From: Ariolimax columbianus
Taxonomy: Eukaryota > Mollusca > Gastropoda > Stylommatophora > Arionidae
DNA length: 64,000 bases
NCBI GenBank assembly: GCA_036924085.1
Contig: JAVGWX010000004.1
Span: 81,422,941-81,486,940, forward strand
Direction: 5' to 3'
Position numbers and translations under genes: made by a program. Shown in pieces: positions 33,101 to 36,549 of this stretch; position 1 is the first letter of the stretch, and every line of letters starts with the position of its first letter. The notes beneath the pieces were generated by a model that was not told the DNA's origin, searched no databases, and was given only the letters and a program-made list of their open reading frames with translations.

Positions 33101-35150
33101 AGCGGTCATTCTCCCTGTACCACAAGTGCATTCGTCAGTGCCACCTATCTTCAGTTTATTGAATAGATGGTACCTCAGTCTGTTGTGGCCTGTGCGGAGT
33201 CTGAAGACCACGACCTGCTCTCTTCTGTCCAGCTGGTAGTAGGCATCATTTTTTGTGTAGCCAGTATGTTTGAAAGGTAATCAAAAGCTGAGTAATCTTG
33301 ATCTGGATCTATGTCATCTGCAGGACCTGTTCCCTCACTAAATCCTTCAATAATGATATTATTCCGTTGCCTTGACCATTCTCTATCACCACTAGGGCCT
33401 GCCTGTGGGGCGGGTCACGTTGTTACCATCACCTACCGATAATTCGTCGTCACTACTGAGGCCAGTGTCGCTGCTACTACTTTCATCTTCTAAGTCCTGA
33501 ACTTATTCCTCATCAACGTCCAATTCGTTCTCATTCTCTTCAACTCCATCAACAAATTCGCAACCACTATCGTCTGACTCATAAGTATCGTCAGTCCACA
33601 CCAAGTTTTGAAGAAAATTGAAGGTCATTTTTAAAAAATAACAGCTCGAACACCATACGTGATAGAAACGATCTGTAAACTGTAATGGGAATCGCCATTA
33701 CCAGTAGTCATGTGAAGGATAAATTTAACGTGTCTATTCGCAGGTAAAGCGTAAGGAAAAATAATTTTAATCAGTATATCTGCGGCGGCCGTTCTGGGAG
33801 TGAGTCGATAGCGGCTGGGATTGAATGGGTTAAAAGATGACCGCCCCACTGTTGACATGCACAAAAGAGAAGCATTCTGTAAATAAATTTTTTTTTTACA
33901 GCAAAACCCATAGAAATTCATTGGCAAATAAAGATCCAGTACAGTGATGTATTACTTTCTCTCTAGCAAGTGTATGAATGGAGTAGGAAGTTCCAAAACT
34001 GTGTGAGTTCTGCAACAGACTGCTCACGACCAGGTCAGGCACACAAGAGTAATGACCCCAGAGTCAATTGCAGCCATTGACCGCCTTGTAAAGAAAAATG
34101 GCAGATTGATTGTGAAAGGCATGCATCACCGATGAATTTCTATAGGTTTCACATCTTTGCTGCTCAAAAAACATGGTGCATGTCATAGTGGGACGGCCAT
34201 CTTTTAACTGCAATTATTATGTCACATTGTTTGTCTGCACTGTGATGGCACGTGCAGGACACTCTTGACATTTTTAGCAACCATGTTAACAAGTTACAAT
34301 ACAAACGCCATGGTTTTTCCAATTTCTATCCCACTCTTAGGTTGTCATTTGAAGCCCCCTCGTATTTAAGAAATACATCCAGTATGTAAATGTAACAATT
34401 TCTTCTGTATCCCCTGCAGCTGAAGTTCTCGACATGGAGTATCAAGCTGAAGGAGCACCTACCAGTTCGGTCTCTGCCTCGGCAACCGACTCCTTTATGA
34501 CAGAACTGTTTATTAGGGATCCCGAGACTGGCATCACATATAGACAGACACAGCTACTGCAGGCAAGTGGTTTTATGGTTGGGGGGGGGGCGCGCGCGCG
34601 TCGCGTCTTTTTATGTGATCCGTAAACAGGATCAAATGGTGCTAGGACTGCTGTCTTACTGCCTAAAGGAGACGAGGATTTTTATTTTGGATCAAATGTA
34701 GCTAGGGCTCCTGTCTTGCTACCCAAAAAAGAGGGTTTTTGTTTTGGATCAAATGTAGCTAGGACTCCAGTCTTGCTACCCAAAAAAAGAGGGTTTTTGT
34801 TTTGGATCAAATGTAGCTAGGACTCCTGTCTTGATACTCAAAAAAGAGGGTTTTTGTTTTGGATCAAATGTAGCTAGGACTCCTGTCTTACTGCCCAAAA
34901 AAGATGAGGGTTTTTTTTTTGTTTTTTTTTATCAAACCTAGCTAAGACTGCTGTCCACTAAAAATAGAGTTAGCGAAAACAGTTTGTCCATTTTCATAAT
35001 AGTTTTGTCCTTCTATTGTTGCAGGATGACCCACCGAACCCAGAAATGATGGAAGACATGGAGGGTGTGACCTCATGTCATGGCATGACACTTGACCCCA
35101 GCCTGGACACACAGTTCATGGAGGACTCACTGAATTTCCATTTGGAATAG
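2989..35150 (+). CDS. ZXDC: ZXD-family (ZXDC-like) C2H2 zinc-finger transcription factor, 3' part of gene in ten exons
   Basis: Ten exons are joined in consistent phase: 2989-3184, 7012-7186, 9858-10031, 13097-13201, 15138-15203, 19219-19487, 24464-24594, 28524-28741, 34420-34562 and 35025-35150, giving about 534 residues and a TAG stop. The N-terminal third is a run of C2H2 fingers. The middle is Ser/Thr/Gln-rich and the C-terminus is acidic. The pattern CRL..H.R.H.GE.PFICD followed by SKL.RH..KH, then EHLKGH.ITH and SSLY.H.KKH, together with the later GSARTD and LLQDDP motifs, matches vertebrate ZXDC as I remember it. ZXDC is a nuclear transcriptional activator that cooperates with CIITA at MHC class II genes. 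An invertebrate is not expected to have that partner, so the ancestral role is unknown. The 5' exons with the earlier fingers and the start codon must lie upstream of this window. All exons are open and splice sites are good, so the gene is probably functional. Confidence 0.88.
3315..3735. repeat. Interspersed repeat Z fragments (both orientations)
   Basis: 3315-3545 resembles the plus-oriented Z copies at 12540 and 16560 (AACTGACCAAGACC, then TGTAAACTACAGTACAACATCC). 3640-3735 is in the opposite orientation (CATTGTGTCGTAGTTTACAG). Both are degenerate. Confidence 0.55.
3735..4180 (-). mobile_element. LINE 3' fragment (RTE-like tail, lineage B)
   Basis: The minus strand encodes VIPAMEYGCEVWTYEKVTW, then LLRKYRWAGHMVCMPNNRWT and RRPGCPAMRWRDGL, typical of the region after the reverse transcriptase in RTE-like elements. 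Frames are broken. The family name is an inference. Confidence 0.75.
4190..5110 (+). repeat. Interspersed repeat X, interrupted by a LINE
   Basis: The left part (TCTATGACATGAAATATTCATTATAAAGATT) and right part (GTGTTGAGTATCCACAATCC...GATCATTGGACTGATCAAATAATAAA) are shared with copies at 22300-23335 and 27430-27830. The LINE at 4287-4918 splits this copy. Confidence 0.75.
4287..4918 (-). mobile_element. 5'-truncated LINE with RNase H domain (lineage C), copy 1
   Basis: The minus strand encodes the end of an RNase H domain (NIQGNEEADRL), YQLNRREQ, RLRTGHNRLR and a Cys/His knuckle (CTCGTGKMTAEHLLQNC). A perfect 13-base target duplication AATGCAGAGGTCT flanks it at 4274-4286 and 4919-4931. The 3' end reads GACAGCGTACGACGAAGAAG on the minus strand. 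A frameshift disrupts the 5' side. Confidence 0.92.
5111..5984. other. Intronic sequence without recognised gene
   Basis: An end of the TTAA-type repeats is visible near 5350 (CTGTAAAGGGTTAA). The rest, including the open frames here, shows no domain I recognise. Confidence 0.5.
5985..6800 (+). repeat. Second cluster of exon-like tandem units, split by a SINE
   Basis: At least eight degenerate units of about 55 bases repeat AGATGCCCAGAACCTGACT, then GAGAAAGTGTTTTCCTCTCT, with TTTATCTCTATAAAG between them. They match the start of the zinc-finger exon at 2989. A SINE splits the array at about 6449-6689 with a CCCTCTCTTTA duplication. Confidence 0.8.
6449..6689 (+). mobile_element. tRNA-derived SINE (SINE-1), copy 1
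   Basis: It contains a box A-like TAGTGGTTAAGTG, a box B-like GGGTTTGATCC, the body CAGACCC/CTTACATAAAATACATGCTGAAG and the tail GAGAAATAAGG.GAGCGCCAAA. CCCTCTCTTTA flanks both sides. Confidence 0.92.
7012..7186 (+). CDS. ZXDC: ZXD-like gene exon: fingers with SKLKRH and EHLKGH
   Basis: The acceptor TTCTTCTCCTAG and donor GAAG|GTATGT frame 175 bases. The exon completes the finger begun in the previous exon (GCSWAFATASKLKRHQTKH), then encodes a full finger (CEVCRKQFHRSEHLKGHLITH), and ends in the next finger's CPVEG. The tryptophan after the second cysteine and the EHLKGH.ITH helix are characteristic of ZXD fingers. The exon ends in phase 1. Confidence 0.88.
7197..7735 (+). repeat. Interspersed repeat Y, longest copy
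   Basis: The consensus GCCTGAAAAGGACGTTAAGTGG through GTAAGAAGAGCAACTGTAATCC recurs on both strands at 20862, 23765, 36935, 44290, 44885, 45945 and 46625. Within it a 36-base unit (CCTGACCAGACTAACATGTC) is amplified about 3.5 times at 7466-7590. It is non-coding as far as I can see, and its class is unknown. Confidence 0.75.
7975..8113 (+). repeat. tRNA-like sequence, possible SINE of another family
   Basis: AGCGTAGTGGTAGGGCACTG followed by CTTTTCACATCAAGGATACG resembles the 5' part of a tRNA with box A. The box B region is degenerate (GGTCAACTGTC). No intact tRNA fold is evident. Confidence 0.4.
8126..8376 (+). mobile_element. SINE-1, copy 2
   Basis: Full-length tRNA-derived SINE with TAGTGGTTAAGTGACACGG, GGGTTCGATTCC and the A-rich end CCAAAAAAAACAAAAA. 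The 12-base target duplication ACAGTGAGGTCC is at 8114-8125 and 8377-8388. Confidence 0.95.
8490..9857 (+). repeat. ATCATG/ATTTCACATTTTGTTG minisatellite abutting a zinc-finger exon, split by a LINE
   Basis: Units of about 38-45 bases (GTGTTTTTATTTCACATTTT, then GTTGTGTATCATGACAA) run from 8490 to 8806 and again from 9545 to about 9835, ending about 20 bases before the exon at 9858. The LINE at 8807-9544 is inserted in the array. Confidence 0.82.
8807..9544 (+). mobile_element. LINE with RNase H domain (lineage C), copy 2
   Basis: One open frame encodes ALRAAVEEMATGK, HIVLLTDTLAVVTALKSQ, the RNase H end QWVPSHCNIQGNEEADRLAK and the Cys/His knuckle CSCGTGKMTGEHLLQNC. The 3' tail is GTACGAAGAAGAAGAATAAG. 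ATGTCAAGTGTTT flanks it at 8794-8806 and 9545-9557. It is 5'-truncated but this part is intact in frame, suggesting a fairly recent insertion. Confidence 0.93.
9858..10031 (+). CDS. ZXDC: ZXD-like gene exon: last zinc fingers
   Basis: The acceptor is TGTCTGTTGTCTAG and the donor is CAGA|GTGAGT. The exon encodes the finger GCGNTFTAKSSLYVHLKKH and a final finger of the form C-X4-C...H-X4-H (CPMEKCEKHYANKASLRQH). SSLY.H.KKH is a strong match to the penultimate ZXD finger. A short ATCATG-rich minisatellite and a LINE insertion lie directly upstream. The exon starts and ends in phase 1. Confidence 0.88.
10234..10400 (-). mobile_element. SINE-1, 5'-truncated minus-strand copy
   Basis: The reverse complement of the SINE-1 body and tail is recognisable (CGCCTTATCTCTTTATTCCCCAAGG and TTTTTATTTTGCGCCTGTTGGCCCAG). 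The tRNA-like head is decayed. Confidence 0.8.
10677..11075 (+). repeat. Interspersed repeat W, longest copy
   Basis: TTAGTCGACCTGTACTTCTA, TAGCGGGCTAGGCTCGAG and GCCTCTTATAACATGCTCTC recur at 38394-38715 (plus) and in reverse at 14176-14262 and 45340-45535. No coding capacity was recognised. Confidence 0.72.
11400..11985 (+). repeat. 57-base minisatellite
   Basis: CCACCGGTTGCAAGAGCAGT followed by AATCATATCAGACTTTTAGT is repeated with an exact 57-base period between 11448 and about 11760 (starts 11448, 11505, 11562 and onward). Diverged units (CTTACTTCAGGAGTGATTCC) lie on both edges. The central copies are identical, indicating recent expansion. Confidence 0.93.
11985..12445 (-). mobile_element. 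LINE reverse-transcriptase fragment
   Basis: The minus strand encodes TRI/KSKSLSKFIKPRILNSN, VISVLTYGCESWKMT and IKYLKRQLDVGW, the post-catalytic region of a LINE RT. Frames are broken. The minisatellite abuts it directly. Confidence 0.78.
12455..12800 (+). repeat. Interspersed repeat Z
   Basis: It shares GATTCTATTCTACCTTCAAG with the copy at 3370 and CTATGACACGACGTAACA with other Z copies (16745, 23525, 28195). The copy is degenerate. Confidence 0.55.
13097..13201 (+). CDS. ZXDC: ZXD-like gene exon: post-finger linker
   Basis: The acceptor is GTATTTTTACAG and the exon is 105 bases, ending GAAG|GTGATT (a weak donor). It keeps phase 1 on both sides. The peptide is Gly/Ser-rich with the stretch SWLSLLSSGDGSGDIN, similar in position and character to the Ser-rich segment after the ZXDC fingers. 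Using the alternative AG two bases downstream would give an early stop, which supports this acceptor. Confidence 0.75.
13249..14090. mobile_element. TTAA-type foldback element, second copy (truncated)
   Basis: TTAACCTTTACAGCTCGTG at 13245 resembles the end of the element at 156. Arms 13840-13925 and 13995-14090 are inverted copies (GCTCTGAAAGTAACAACCATA and TATGGTTGTTGACTTTGAGAGC). The right terminus is missing. Confidence 0.6.
14176..14262 (-). repeat. Repeat W fragment
   Basis: The reverse complement of GAGTTCATCTTAATAGACTC through CCGCAGCCTGTTGGGTGCC is recognisable. Confidence 0.65.
14655..15075 (+). repeat. 55-base pyrimidine-rich minisatellite upstream of a micro-exon
   Basis: CAATCCTCCTCTCCTCCAAT, CTGTCTCCTATCACAAAACA and CACTCTCATGTCCAA repeat about 7.5 times with an exact 55-base period. 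Because 55 is not divisible by 3 and the plus strand lacks stops, all three frames appear open. Those long frames are artefacts. Confidence 0.95.
15138..15203 (+). CDS. ZXDC: ZXD-like gene micro-exon (66 bases)
   Basis: A short exon lies between TTTCCACTCAG and GAG|GTATGT. It encodes GLAQAALTPSQDSMLPPDFL and keeps phase 1 in and out. A pyrimidine-rich 55-base minisatellite ends only about 60 bases upstream of the acceptor. The exon is too short to identify by itself; phase continuity and good splice sites support it. Confidence 0.72.
15233..16258. mobile_element. Non-autonomous hAT-type element
   Basis: The ends are CAGTGTTTTACACTTGCGG and, reversed, CAGTGTTTCTCAGCCACTGG. An 8-base duplication, GTCTATTG (15225-15232) and GTTTATTG (16259-16266), differs at one base. 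CAGTG ends with 8-base duplications are the hAT signature. No transposase is visible in its 1,026 bases. It begins only about 30 bases after the exon ending at 15203. Confidence 0.72.
16395..16870 (+). repeat. Repeat X fragment followed by repeat Z
   Basis: TTAAACTATCTATGACATAAGTATTCATA (X) is at 16408. It is followed by Z: GACCTGCCAAGACCCTTCTCC, GGCTAAGCAGAAGGGATCGAAG and GGTTTGGTAGTGGG...GAGAACAATCAAGAAGATG. Confidence 0.72.
16990..18540 (-). mobile_element. LINE with RNase H domain (lineage D), 5'-truncated
   Basis: Minus-strand frames encode an RT end (PTYLEITMDPRLTWKNQI, GTLKKLYTCYVRRVLEYG), then RNase H (IPSHCNIEGNKAADKLAK) and a Cys/His knuckle (CPCGEHTMTVEHILQRC). The tail GAACGAAGAAGAAGAAACG lies at about 16985. 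The protein differs clearly from lineage C. Stops and frameshifts make it inactive. Confidence 0.9.
18850..19100 (+). mobile_element. SINE-1, copy 3
   Basis: Box A TAGGGGTTAAGTG and box B GGGTTCGCTCCCC are followed by GCAGGAGGAAGCAGACCCTTA and the tail AAATAAGGCGAGCGCCAAAATAAA. It lies about 120 bases before the acceptor at 19218. Confidence 0.9.
19219..19487 (+). CDS. ZXDC: ZXD-like gene exon: Ser/Thr/Gln-rich activation region
   Basis: The acceptor CATATTTTCAG and donor CAG|GTGAGA bound 269 bases. The peptide is low-complexity: Ser/Thr-rich (LISQLMVSTGAGVTLTS), then His/Gln-rich (HAQPHQQHLHQTLPQQQ), then acidic IDDQIDPRLLEAGDILQ. This corresponds to the transcription-activating region of ZXDC in position. 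It ends in phase 0. Confidence 0.82.
19560..20470. other. Intronic stretch without recognised features
   Basis: I see no domain or repeat family member here apart from a short TATATATA run at 19710. The open frames look incidental. Confidence 0.5.
20475..20695 (+). mobile_element. SINE-1, copy 4 (3' end degraded)
   Basis: TAGTGGTTAAGTGACACGG, GGGTTCACTCCCC and ACATAAAATGCATGCAGAAG are present. The copy ends at CACCGCCTTG, followed by TATATAAAAAAAGG. Confidence 0.9.
20862..21195 (+). repeat. Repeat Y copy
   Basis: GCGCCCTGAAAAGGACGTTAAG, GATGAAGGTGGGCCAGGCTC and GCCAGGCTACCACGAAAACAG match the copy at 7197. It ends in the TGATCAGTATATTTTGC motif. Confidence 0.75.
21430..21960. repeat. TTAA-type foldback element, third copy (one arm)
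   Basis: GTAAACACAGTATCGATACG matches the element at 490, and AAAACTAACAAACATACAAC matches its arm at 615. It ends near CCTAAGGTTAAGC. The second arm is missing. Confidence 0.55.
22290..23335 (+). repeat. Repeat X copy interrupted by a mariner
   Basis: The left part is TAATTAAACTGTCTATGGCATG...AATAAAGATTATACTA. The right part is GAGGCGTTAAATGGCATTAATGCTGAAG through ATGATCAAATAATAAA. Comparison with the copies at 4190 and 27430 fixes the insertion site. Confidence 0.75.
22337..23114 (-). mobile_element. mariner-like transposon, internally deleted
   Basis: The ends GGGCGTTCAAGTCAAACC/AGGAC and GTCCCAGTTTGATTTGAACGCC are inverted repeats. The insertion is at TA, with the right copy decayed to TG. 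On the minus strand MEQRVVIKFLVKEGVKPTKM, near 22943, is a mariner N-terminus, and KSFYAEVFKALLKRWDKCIN, near 22450, is the C-terminal region. The catalytic middle is missing and stops are present, so it is a deletion derivative of about 0.78 kb against about 1.3 kb for an intact element. Confidence 0.9.
23336..23620 (+). repeat. Repeat Z, well preserved copy
   Basis: CAAGACCCTTCTACACCTCCACG, GGCTAAGGAGAAGGGATCGAAG and AGGGCTTGGTAGTGGGAGATTGAGAACG are followed by AATGAAGAAGAAAA. The GAAGAAG end suggests LINE-mediated insertion. Confidence 0.75.
23765..24190 (-). repeat. Repeat Y copy, minus strand
   Basis: This is the reverse of the Y consensus: CTGACTGATGAGATGTGAATC, CCTGGAGGACCGCAGTTCACC and CTTTTCAGGGCACACAAAAGAG, ending TACTCATTGTGG. 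Confidence 0.72.
24464..24594 (+). CDS. ZXDC: ZXD-like gene exon with conserved GSARTD motif
   Basis: The acceptor is TTGGTTTCTTCAG and the donor is AAAAG|GTGAGG. The exon encodes QQERMSFEAV, a basic stretch, then HGSARTDPRSNDIISQRALK. GSARTD followed by a Lys/Arg-rich segment is a landmark of the ZXDC C-terminal half. It ends in phase 2 and continues with WQKQKEIEAAK in the next exon. Confidence 0.85.
24905..25240 (+). repeat. tRNA-like head of a possible further SINE
   Basis: CGCTGTGGTTGAGAGGTAAG, then CACTCACCTCTCAAAGCGAT and CATTCATTCGAACTCCGCAGG look like box A, an anticodon-arm-like hairpin and box B. The sequence ends in TCAAACCCCGGCACATTG. Only one copy was seen in the window, so this is tentative. 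Confidence 0.4.
25267..25749. mobile_element. Short non-autonomous hAT-type element
   Basis: The ends are CAGTGTTTCTCAACTGCC and, reversed, CAGCGTTTCCGAGCC. The 8-base flanks are GACTAGGC (25259-25266) and GTCTAGGC (25750-25757). It is 483 bases long with no coding region seen. Confidence 0.72.
25859..27395 (-). mobile_element. LINE with RT end and RNase H (lineage C), longest copy
   Basis: The minus strand encodes the RT thumb (GTSWGADESILKKLYTGRVR, then RPVLEYGIAAWT), a linker, the RNase H start (HAYTDGSVT), FRAEALK, the RNase H end (NIQGNEEADRL) and CTCGTGKLTAEHLLQNC. A gap near 26400-26460 removes part of RNase H. The tail is GAAGAAGAAGAAGAAAG. Several frame breaks show it is inactive. 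Confidence 0.93.
27430..27835 (+). repeat. Repeat X copy carrying a tiny LINE-tail insertion
   Basis: AAACTATCTATGGCATGAAATATTC, GTGTCAAAGTCTGAATCGAATATGTG and GATCATTGATCTGATCAAA are X consensus. The LINE tail of about 40 bases at 27669-27708 is inserted in it. Confidence 0.75.
27669..27708 (+). mobile_element. LINE lineage C 3'-end scrap with target duplication
   Basis: CAGGTTGACGTTTGACAGCG followed by TTCGAAGACGAAGAA is the last 35-40 bases of lineage C. ATCTGATCAAA is present on both sides. It looks like a target-primed insertion aborted almost at once. Confidence 0.85.
27985..28300 (+). repeat. Repeat Z copy
   Basis: GAACTGCCAAGACCCTTCTG, GGCTAAGGAGAAGGTATCGAAG and GGCTTGGTAGCCGGAGTTTGAGAAC are followed by AAATGATGAAGAAGG. 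Confidence 0.75.
28524..28741 (+). CDS. ZXDC: ZXD-like gene exon: basic helix and Ser/Val-rich region
   Basis: The acceptor is ATTCTCTTTTCAG. The exon opens with WQKQKEIEAAKLRAKLDAP, a likely charged helix, followed by a Ser/Asn/Val-rich stretch and VPRLSNLGGRAVLAVK. The donor AAAAG|GTGCGT at 28742 keeps phase 1. An internal GGAG|GTAGAG at about 28717 is a possible alternative donor, but its use would shift the phase. Confidence 0.82.
28802..29355. other. Intronic stretch, nothing recognised
   Basis: No repeat family seen elsewhere in the window and no coding signal is apparent here. Confidence 0.5.
29360..29660 (-). repeat. Repeat Z fragment joined to a LINE RT fragment
   Basis: 29360-29495 is reversed Z (CTACCAAGCAACAGGGCTTTG, GCATTGTGTCGCTAGTTTAC). 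29495-29660 on the minus strand encodes DVKSFTYLGNNINKVGGTDA, the RT region YLGS/N of a LINE. The junction is at about 29495. Confidence 0.72.
29733..30195 (+). mobile_element. mariner-like transposon 5' part
   Basis: The end CGAGATGTGTTCAAAAAGTATTTGACC is a typical mariner inverted repeat. A degenerate frame contains RYCIKLCQQLGDTQVKTI and YNRFQDGSTLV, the N-terminal DNA-binding region. Stops are present and the 3' half is missing. It differs from the mariner at 22337. Confidence 0.8.
30330..31640 (+). mobile_element. LINE 5' half: APE endonuclease and start of ORF2
   Basis: The frame opens with a basic region and continues TLKILQWNAEGVLNKNASLS (APE motif I), ACIQEMHL (motif II), GGVLIL, FNLYGPPNKD, VVGDFNSHS, TWHTTSTPDLAFS and ADSDHRPIRL (final APE motif). 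A linker follows (KPYWNQELQKAEDEVSNARN). One in-frame TAG lies at 30881-30883 and another stop at 31488. The element breaks off near 31640 before the RT. This may be the 5' half matching the RNase H lineages C or D, but that link is an inference. Confidence 0.92.
31790..32040 (+). mobile_element. SINE-1, copy 5
   Basis: TAGTGGTTAAGTGACATGGC, GGGTTCGATCCCC and GCAGGAGGAAGCAGGCCCTTA are followed by the tail GAGAAATAAGGCGAATGCAAAAATAACAC. Confidence 0.93.
32385..33829 (-). mobile_element. piggyBac-like transposon remnant
   Basis: TTAA flanks both ends (32381-32384 and 33830-33833), with inverted ends CCTATTCAATCCCAGC and GCTGGGATTGAATGGG. The minus strand encodes an acidic N-terminus (MTFNFLQNLVWTDDTYESDD, then ELDVDEE), IFFEQLAEQTNAYA and WCVTDPHTRYLYNFEVYTGK, which are piggyBac transposase landmarks. 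The catalytic centre is missing. Stops and a LINE insertion disrupt it. Confidence 0.87.
32934..33270 (-). mobile_element. LINE lineage C, short copy inside the piggyBac remnant
   Basis: The minus strand encodes VVFRLRTGHNRLRYHLFN and CTCGTGRMTAEHLLQNC. The perfect 12-base duplication TGAAAGGTAATC lies at 32922-32933 and 33271-33282. It is a 5'-truncated insertion. Confidence 0.94.
34420..34562 (+). CDS. ZXDC: ZXD-like gene exon followed by a GC donor
   Basis: The acceptor is GTATCCCCTGCAG. The exon encodes AEVLDMEYQAEGAPTSSVSA and later DPETGITYRQTQLLQ. The only donor that keeps the frame is CAG|GCAAGT, the consensus for GC-AG introns, and the next exon begins DDPPNPEMMED. The joined LLQDDP block matches the ZXDC C-terminus. 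Confidence 0.83.
34620..34965 (+). repeat. About 60-base minisatellite just after the GC donor
   Basis: GGATCAAATGTAGCTAGGAC, TCCTGTCTTGCTACCCAAAA and AAGAGGGTTTTTGTTTT repeat about five times. A (G)n-CGCGCGCG tract at 34580-34600 separates the array from the exon. Confidence 0.9.
35025..35150 (+). CDS. ZXDC: ZXD-like gene terminal coding exon
   Basis: The acceptor is TCTATTGTTGCAG. The 42-codon exon is acidic and methionine-rich (PEMMEDMEGV, then MTLDPSLDTQFMEDSLNFHLE) and ends in TAG at 35148-35150. Acidic C-termini of this kind suit transcriptional activation. Confidence 0.85.
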   Translation, partial: DDPPNPEMMEDMEGVTSCHGMTLDPSLDTQFMEDSLNFHLE

Positions 35151-35460
35151 GACATTCTACAGTTGAAATGTTTCAGGGAGGGGAGAAGAGGATGATTCCA
35201 TCATTTGAAATGTGTGGGAGTTTCTGCCATTTGAAATAGGAAGCATATTCTCCTTTTTACTTGCCTGCACCCATACGTCTTTCAGGCCACTTTCAAAGTT
35301 CCTTCAGCTCATGTCATTGCATGCCATGATATTCTCACAGGCCCAAACCTCTGACAGGTGTGGAGGAACCATCTAGATTTTAAATGTTGTTTGAAGCTGC
35401 TCCTGCCAAGTTCAATAGAAGCTGCTCCTGCCAAGTTCAATAAACTCTTTACATTTCTCT
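35151..35460 (+). other. 3' UTR of the ZXD-like gene with polyadenylation signal
   Basis: Non-coding sequence follows the stop codon. An AATAAA at 35439-35444 is the likely polyadenylation signal, and a tandem duplication of GAAGCTGCTCCTGCCAAGTT lies just before it. A second AATAAA at 36122-36127 could give a longer transcript. The transcript end is inferred. Confidence 0.6.
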
Positions 35461-35940
35461 GGCAGCAGGTTAGAATGCCTTCTTACATCTCGAGGCATAC
35501 TTGAGAAGGTGTACCGAAGCCCCACATGACTGCAGTGCCATGTGATTCTTTTCCACCTCTGATGTCACCTCCTCCTGGGAGATTCTTGCTTCCAGCTGCT
35601 CAGCTGACGCACTTTCATTGCACACAGTGCTCTCTCTCATCAGCGGATCAACTCTGGGTTGCATACATAAAAGCAGGCTGCATGAAAGGACAAAATGCAA
35701 AAAACAGTCAAATTGCCAACGCCATCCATGCGTACTGTAAAATTAGTTGCGCTCAGATTGGACTGTACAGTCATGAGCTCACATCTGTCTACGTGTATTT
35801 GATGCTGTCACCATCTTCCGCTCACGATGGATAACCGTTTTATTACAAGGCTCCTCAGCAAGCCTACCACTGGGGTATCACAGTGTTGACAATCACCTCA
35901 TTGGTCAGACTGCTGTGACTACTTGTTTTCAGTAGCTTAA

Positions 35941-35984
35941 CCCTTTACAGGCCCACCTAATTAATTAGGTCAGACTATAAAGGG
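35941..35984. mobile_element. 44-base palindromic TTAA MITE
   Basis: CCCTTTACAGGC...TATAAAGGG is flanked by TTAA on both sides (35937-35940 and 35985-35988), with the core CCTAATTAATTAGG. CTGTAAAGGGTTAA recurs at 5350 and 36052-36065. Confidence 0.65.
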
Positions 35985-36239
35985 TTAAGACACGAATCTA
36001 ATGAACTATACCAGACCTGAAAGGCTAAGAACAATCTAATCAACTAGGCCAGACTGTAAAGGGTTAACAAGGATGAGGAGCAGGGTTTTCCAATATGCTA
36101 GTTGTAGCTCCCTAAATTTGTAATAAAGTTGTTGATGTTTTAGGTTACAGTGGCTCTTCTTATATCTCGAGCCATACCTAGTGGTTGACATGGGTGCACT
36201 TAAGCTCACCACTAGAAAATACAGCTAAAGGTGAGGGCT

Positions 36240-36520
36240 CGACTTCATCGCCTCTCCATATGGCTCGATCTCTCTCCACAGAAAGCTATTCCGTCTGCTG
36301 AGAGCATTGCACAAACTACATAGTTCCATCGATGAACCAAGGAATCTCCTGAAAAAAATTGCCACCGTGTACCAACAATCACATCTCAAATTCAAACCCC
36401 GACTGGATGAACACGAGGCAAACAGAGTGTTGATCCCTACCTCATTGAGTAGACTGCTGTGACACACACAGCCTGTTTCTAGGAGAGAAAACATGAGGTG
36501 GGGGTCTTGATCACTGTTTC
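36240..36520 (+). pseudogene. Unrecognised exon-like fragment ending in repeat Y sequence
   Basis: A pyrimidine tract and AG (GATCTCTCTCCACAG, about 36283) precede an open stretch, KLFRLLRALHKLHSSIDEPR and on to LDEHEANRVLIPTSLSRLL, ending TGA at about 36462. The last codons match repeat Y (TTGATCCCTACCTCATTGAG), so the frame may be a captured fragment. The L-F-R-L-L-R start is slightly LYR-like, but I cannot assign it. Confidence 0.3.
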
Positions 36521-36549
36521 CTTGCCCTGGTTACTCTTCTTCTTCAGCT

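Larger units (their letters stand above)
32214..34365. mobile_element. Foldback element with long inverted arms, host of a piggyBac insertion
   Basis: The left arm (GGCTTCAAACGAAATCC...CATAATTGCAGTTAA, resuming AAAGATGACCGCCCC after 33833) and the right arm (34140-34363) are reverse complements over roughly 220 bases. Shared blocks include CAAGAGTGTC.TGCACGTGCC and GTTGCTAA.. .GTCAAGAG. The last arm ends about 55 bases before the exon at 34420. Confidence 0.78.

Noticed and set aside
36283..36462. An LYR-motif mitochondrial assembly factor
   Set aside because: Only a short L-F-R-L-L-R similarity is visible, the rest does not match members I know, and the end is repeat-derived. It is reported only as unrecognised.
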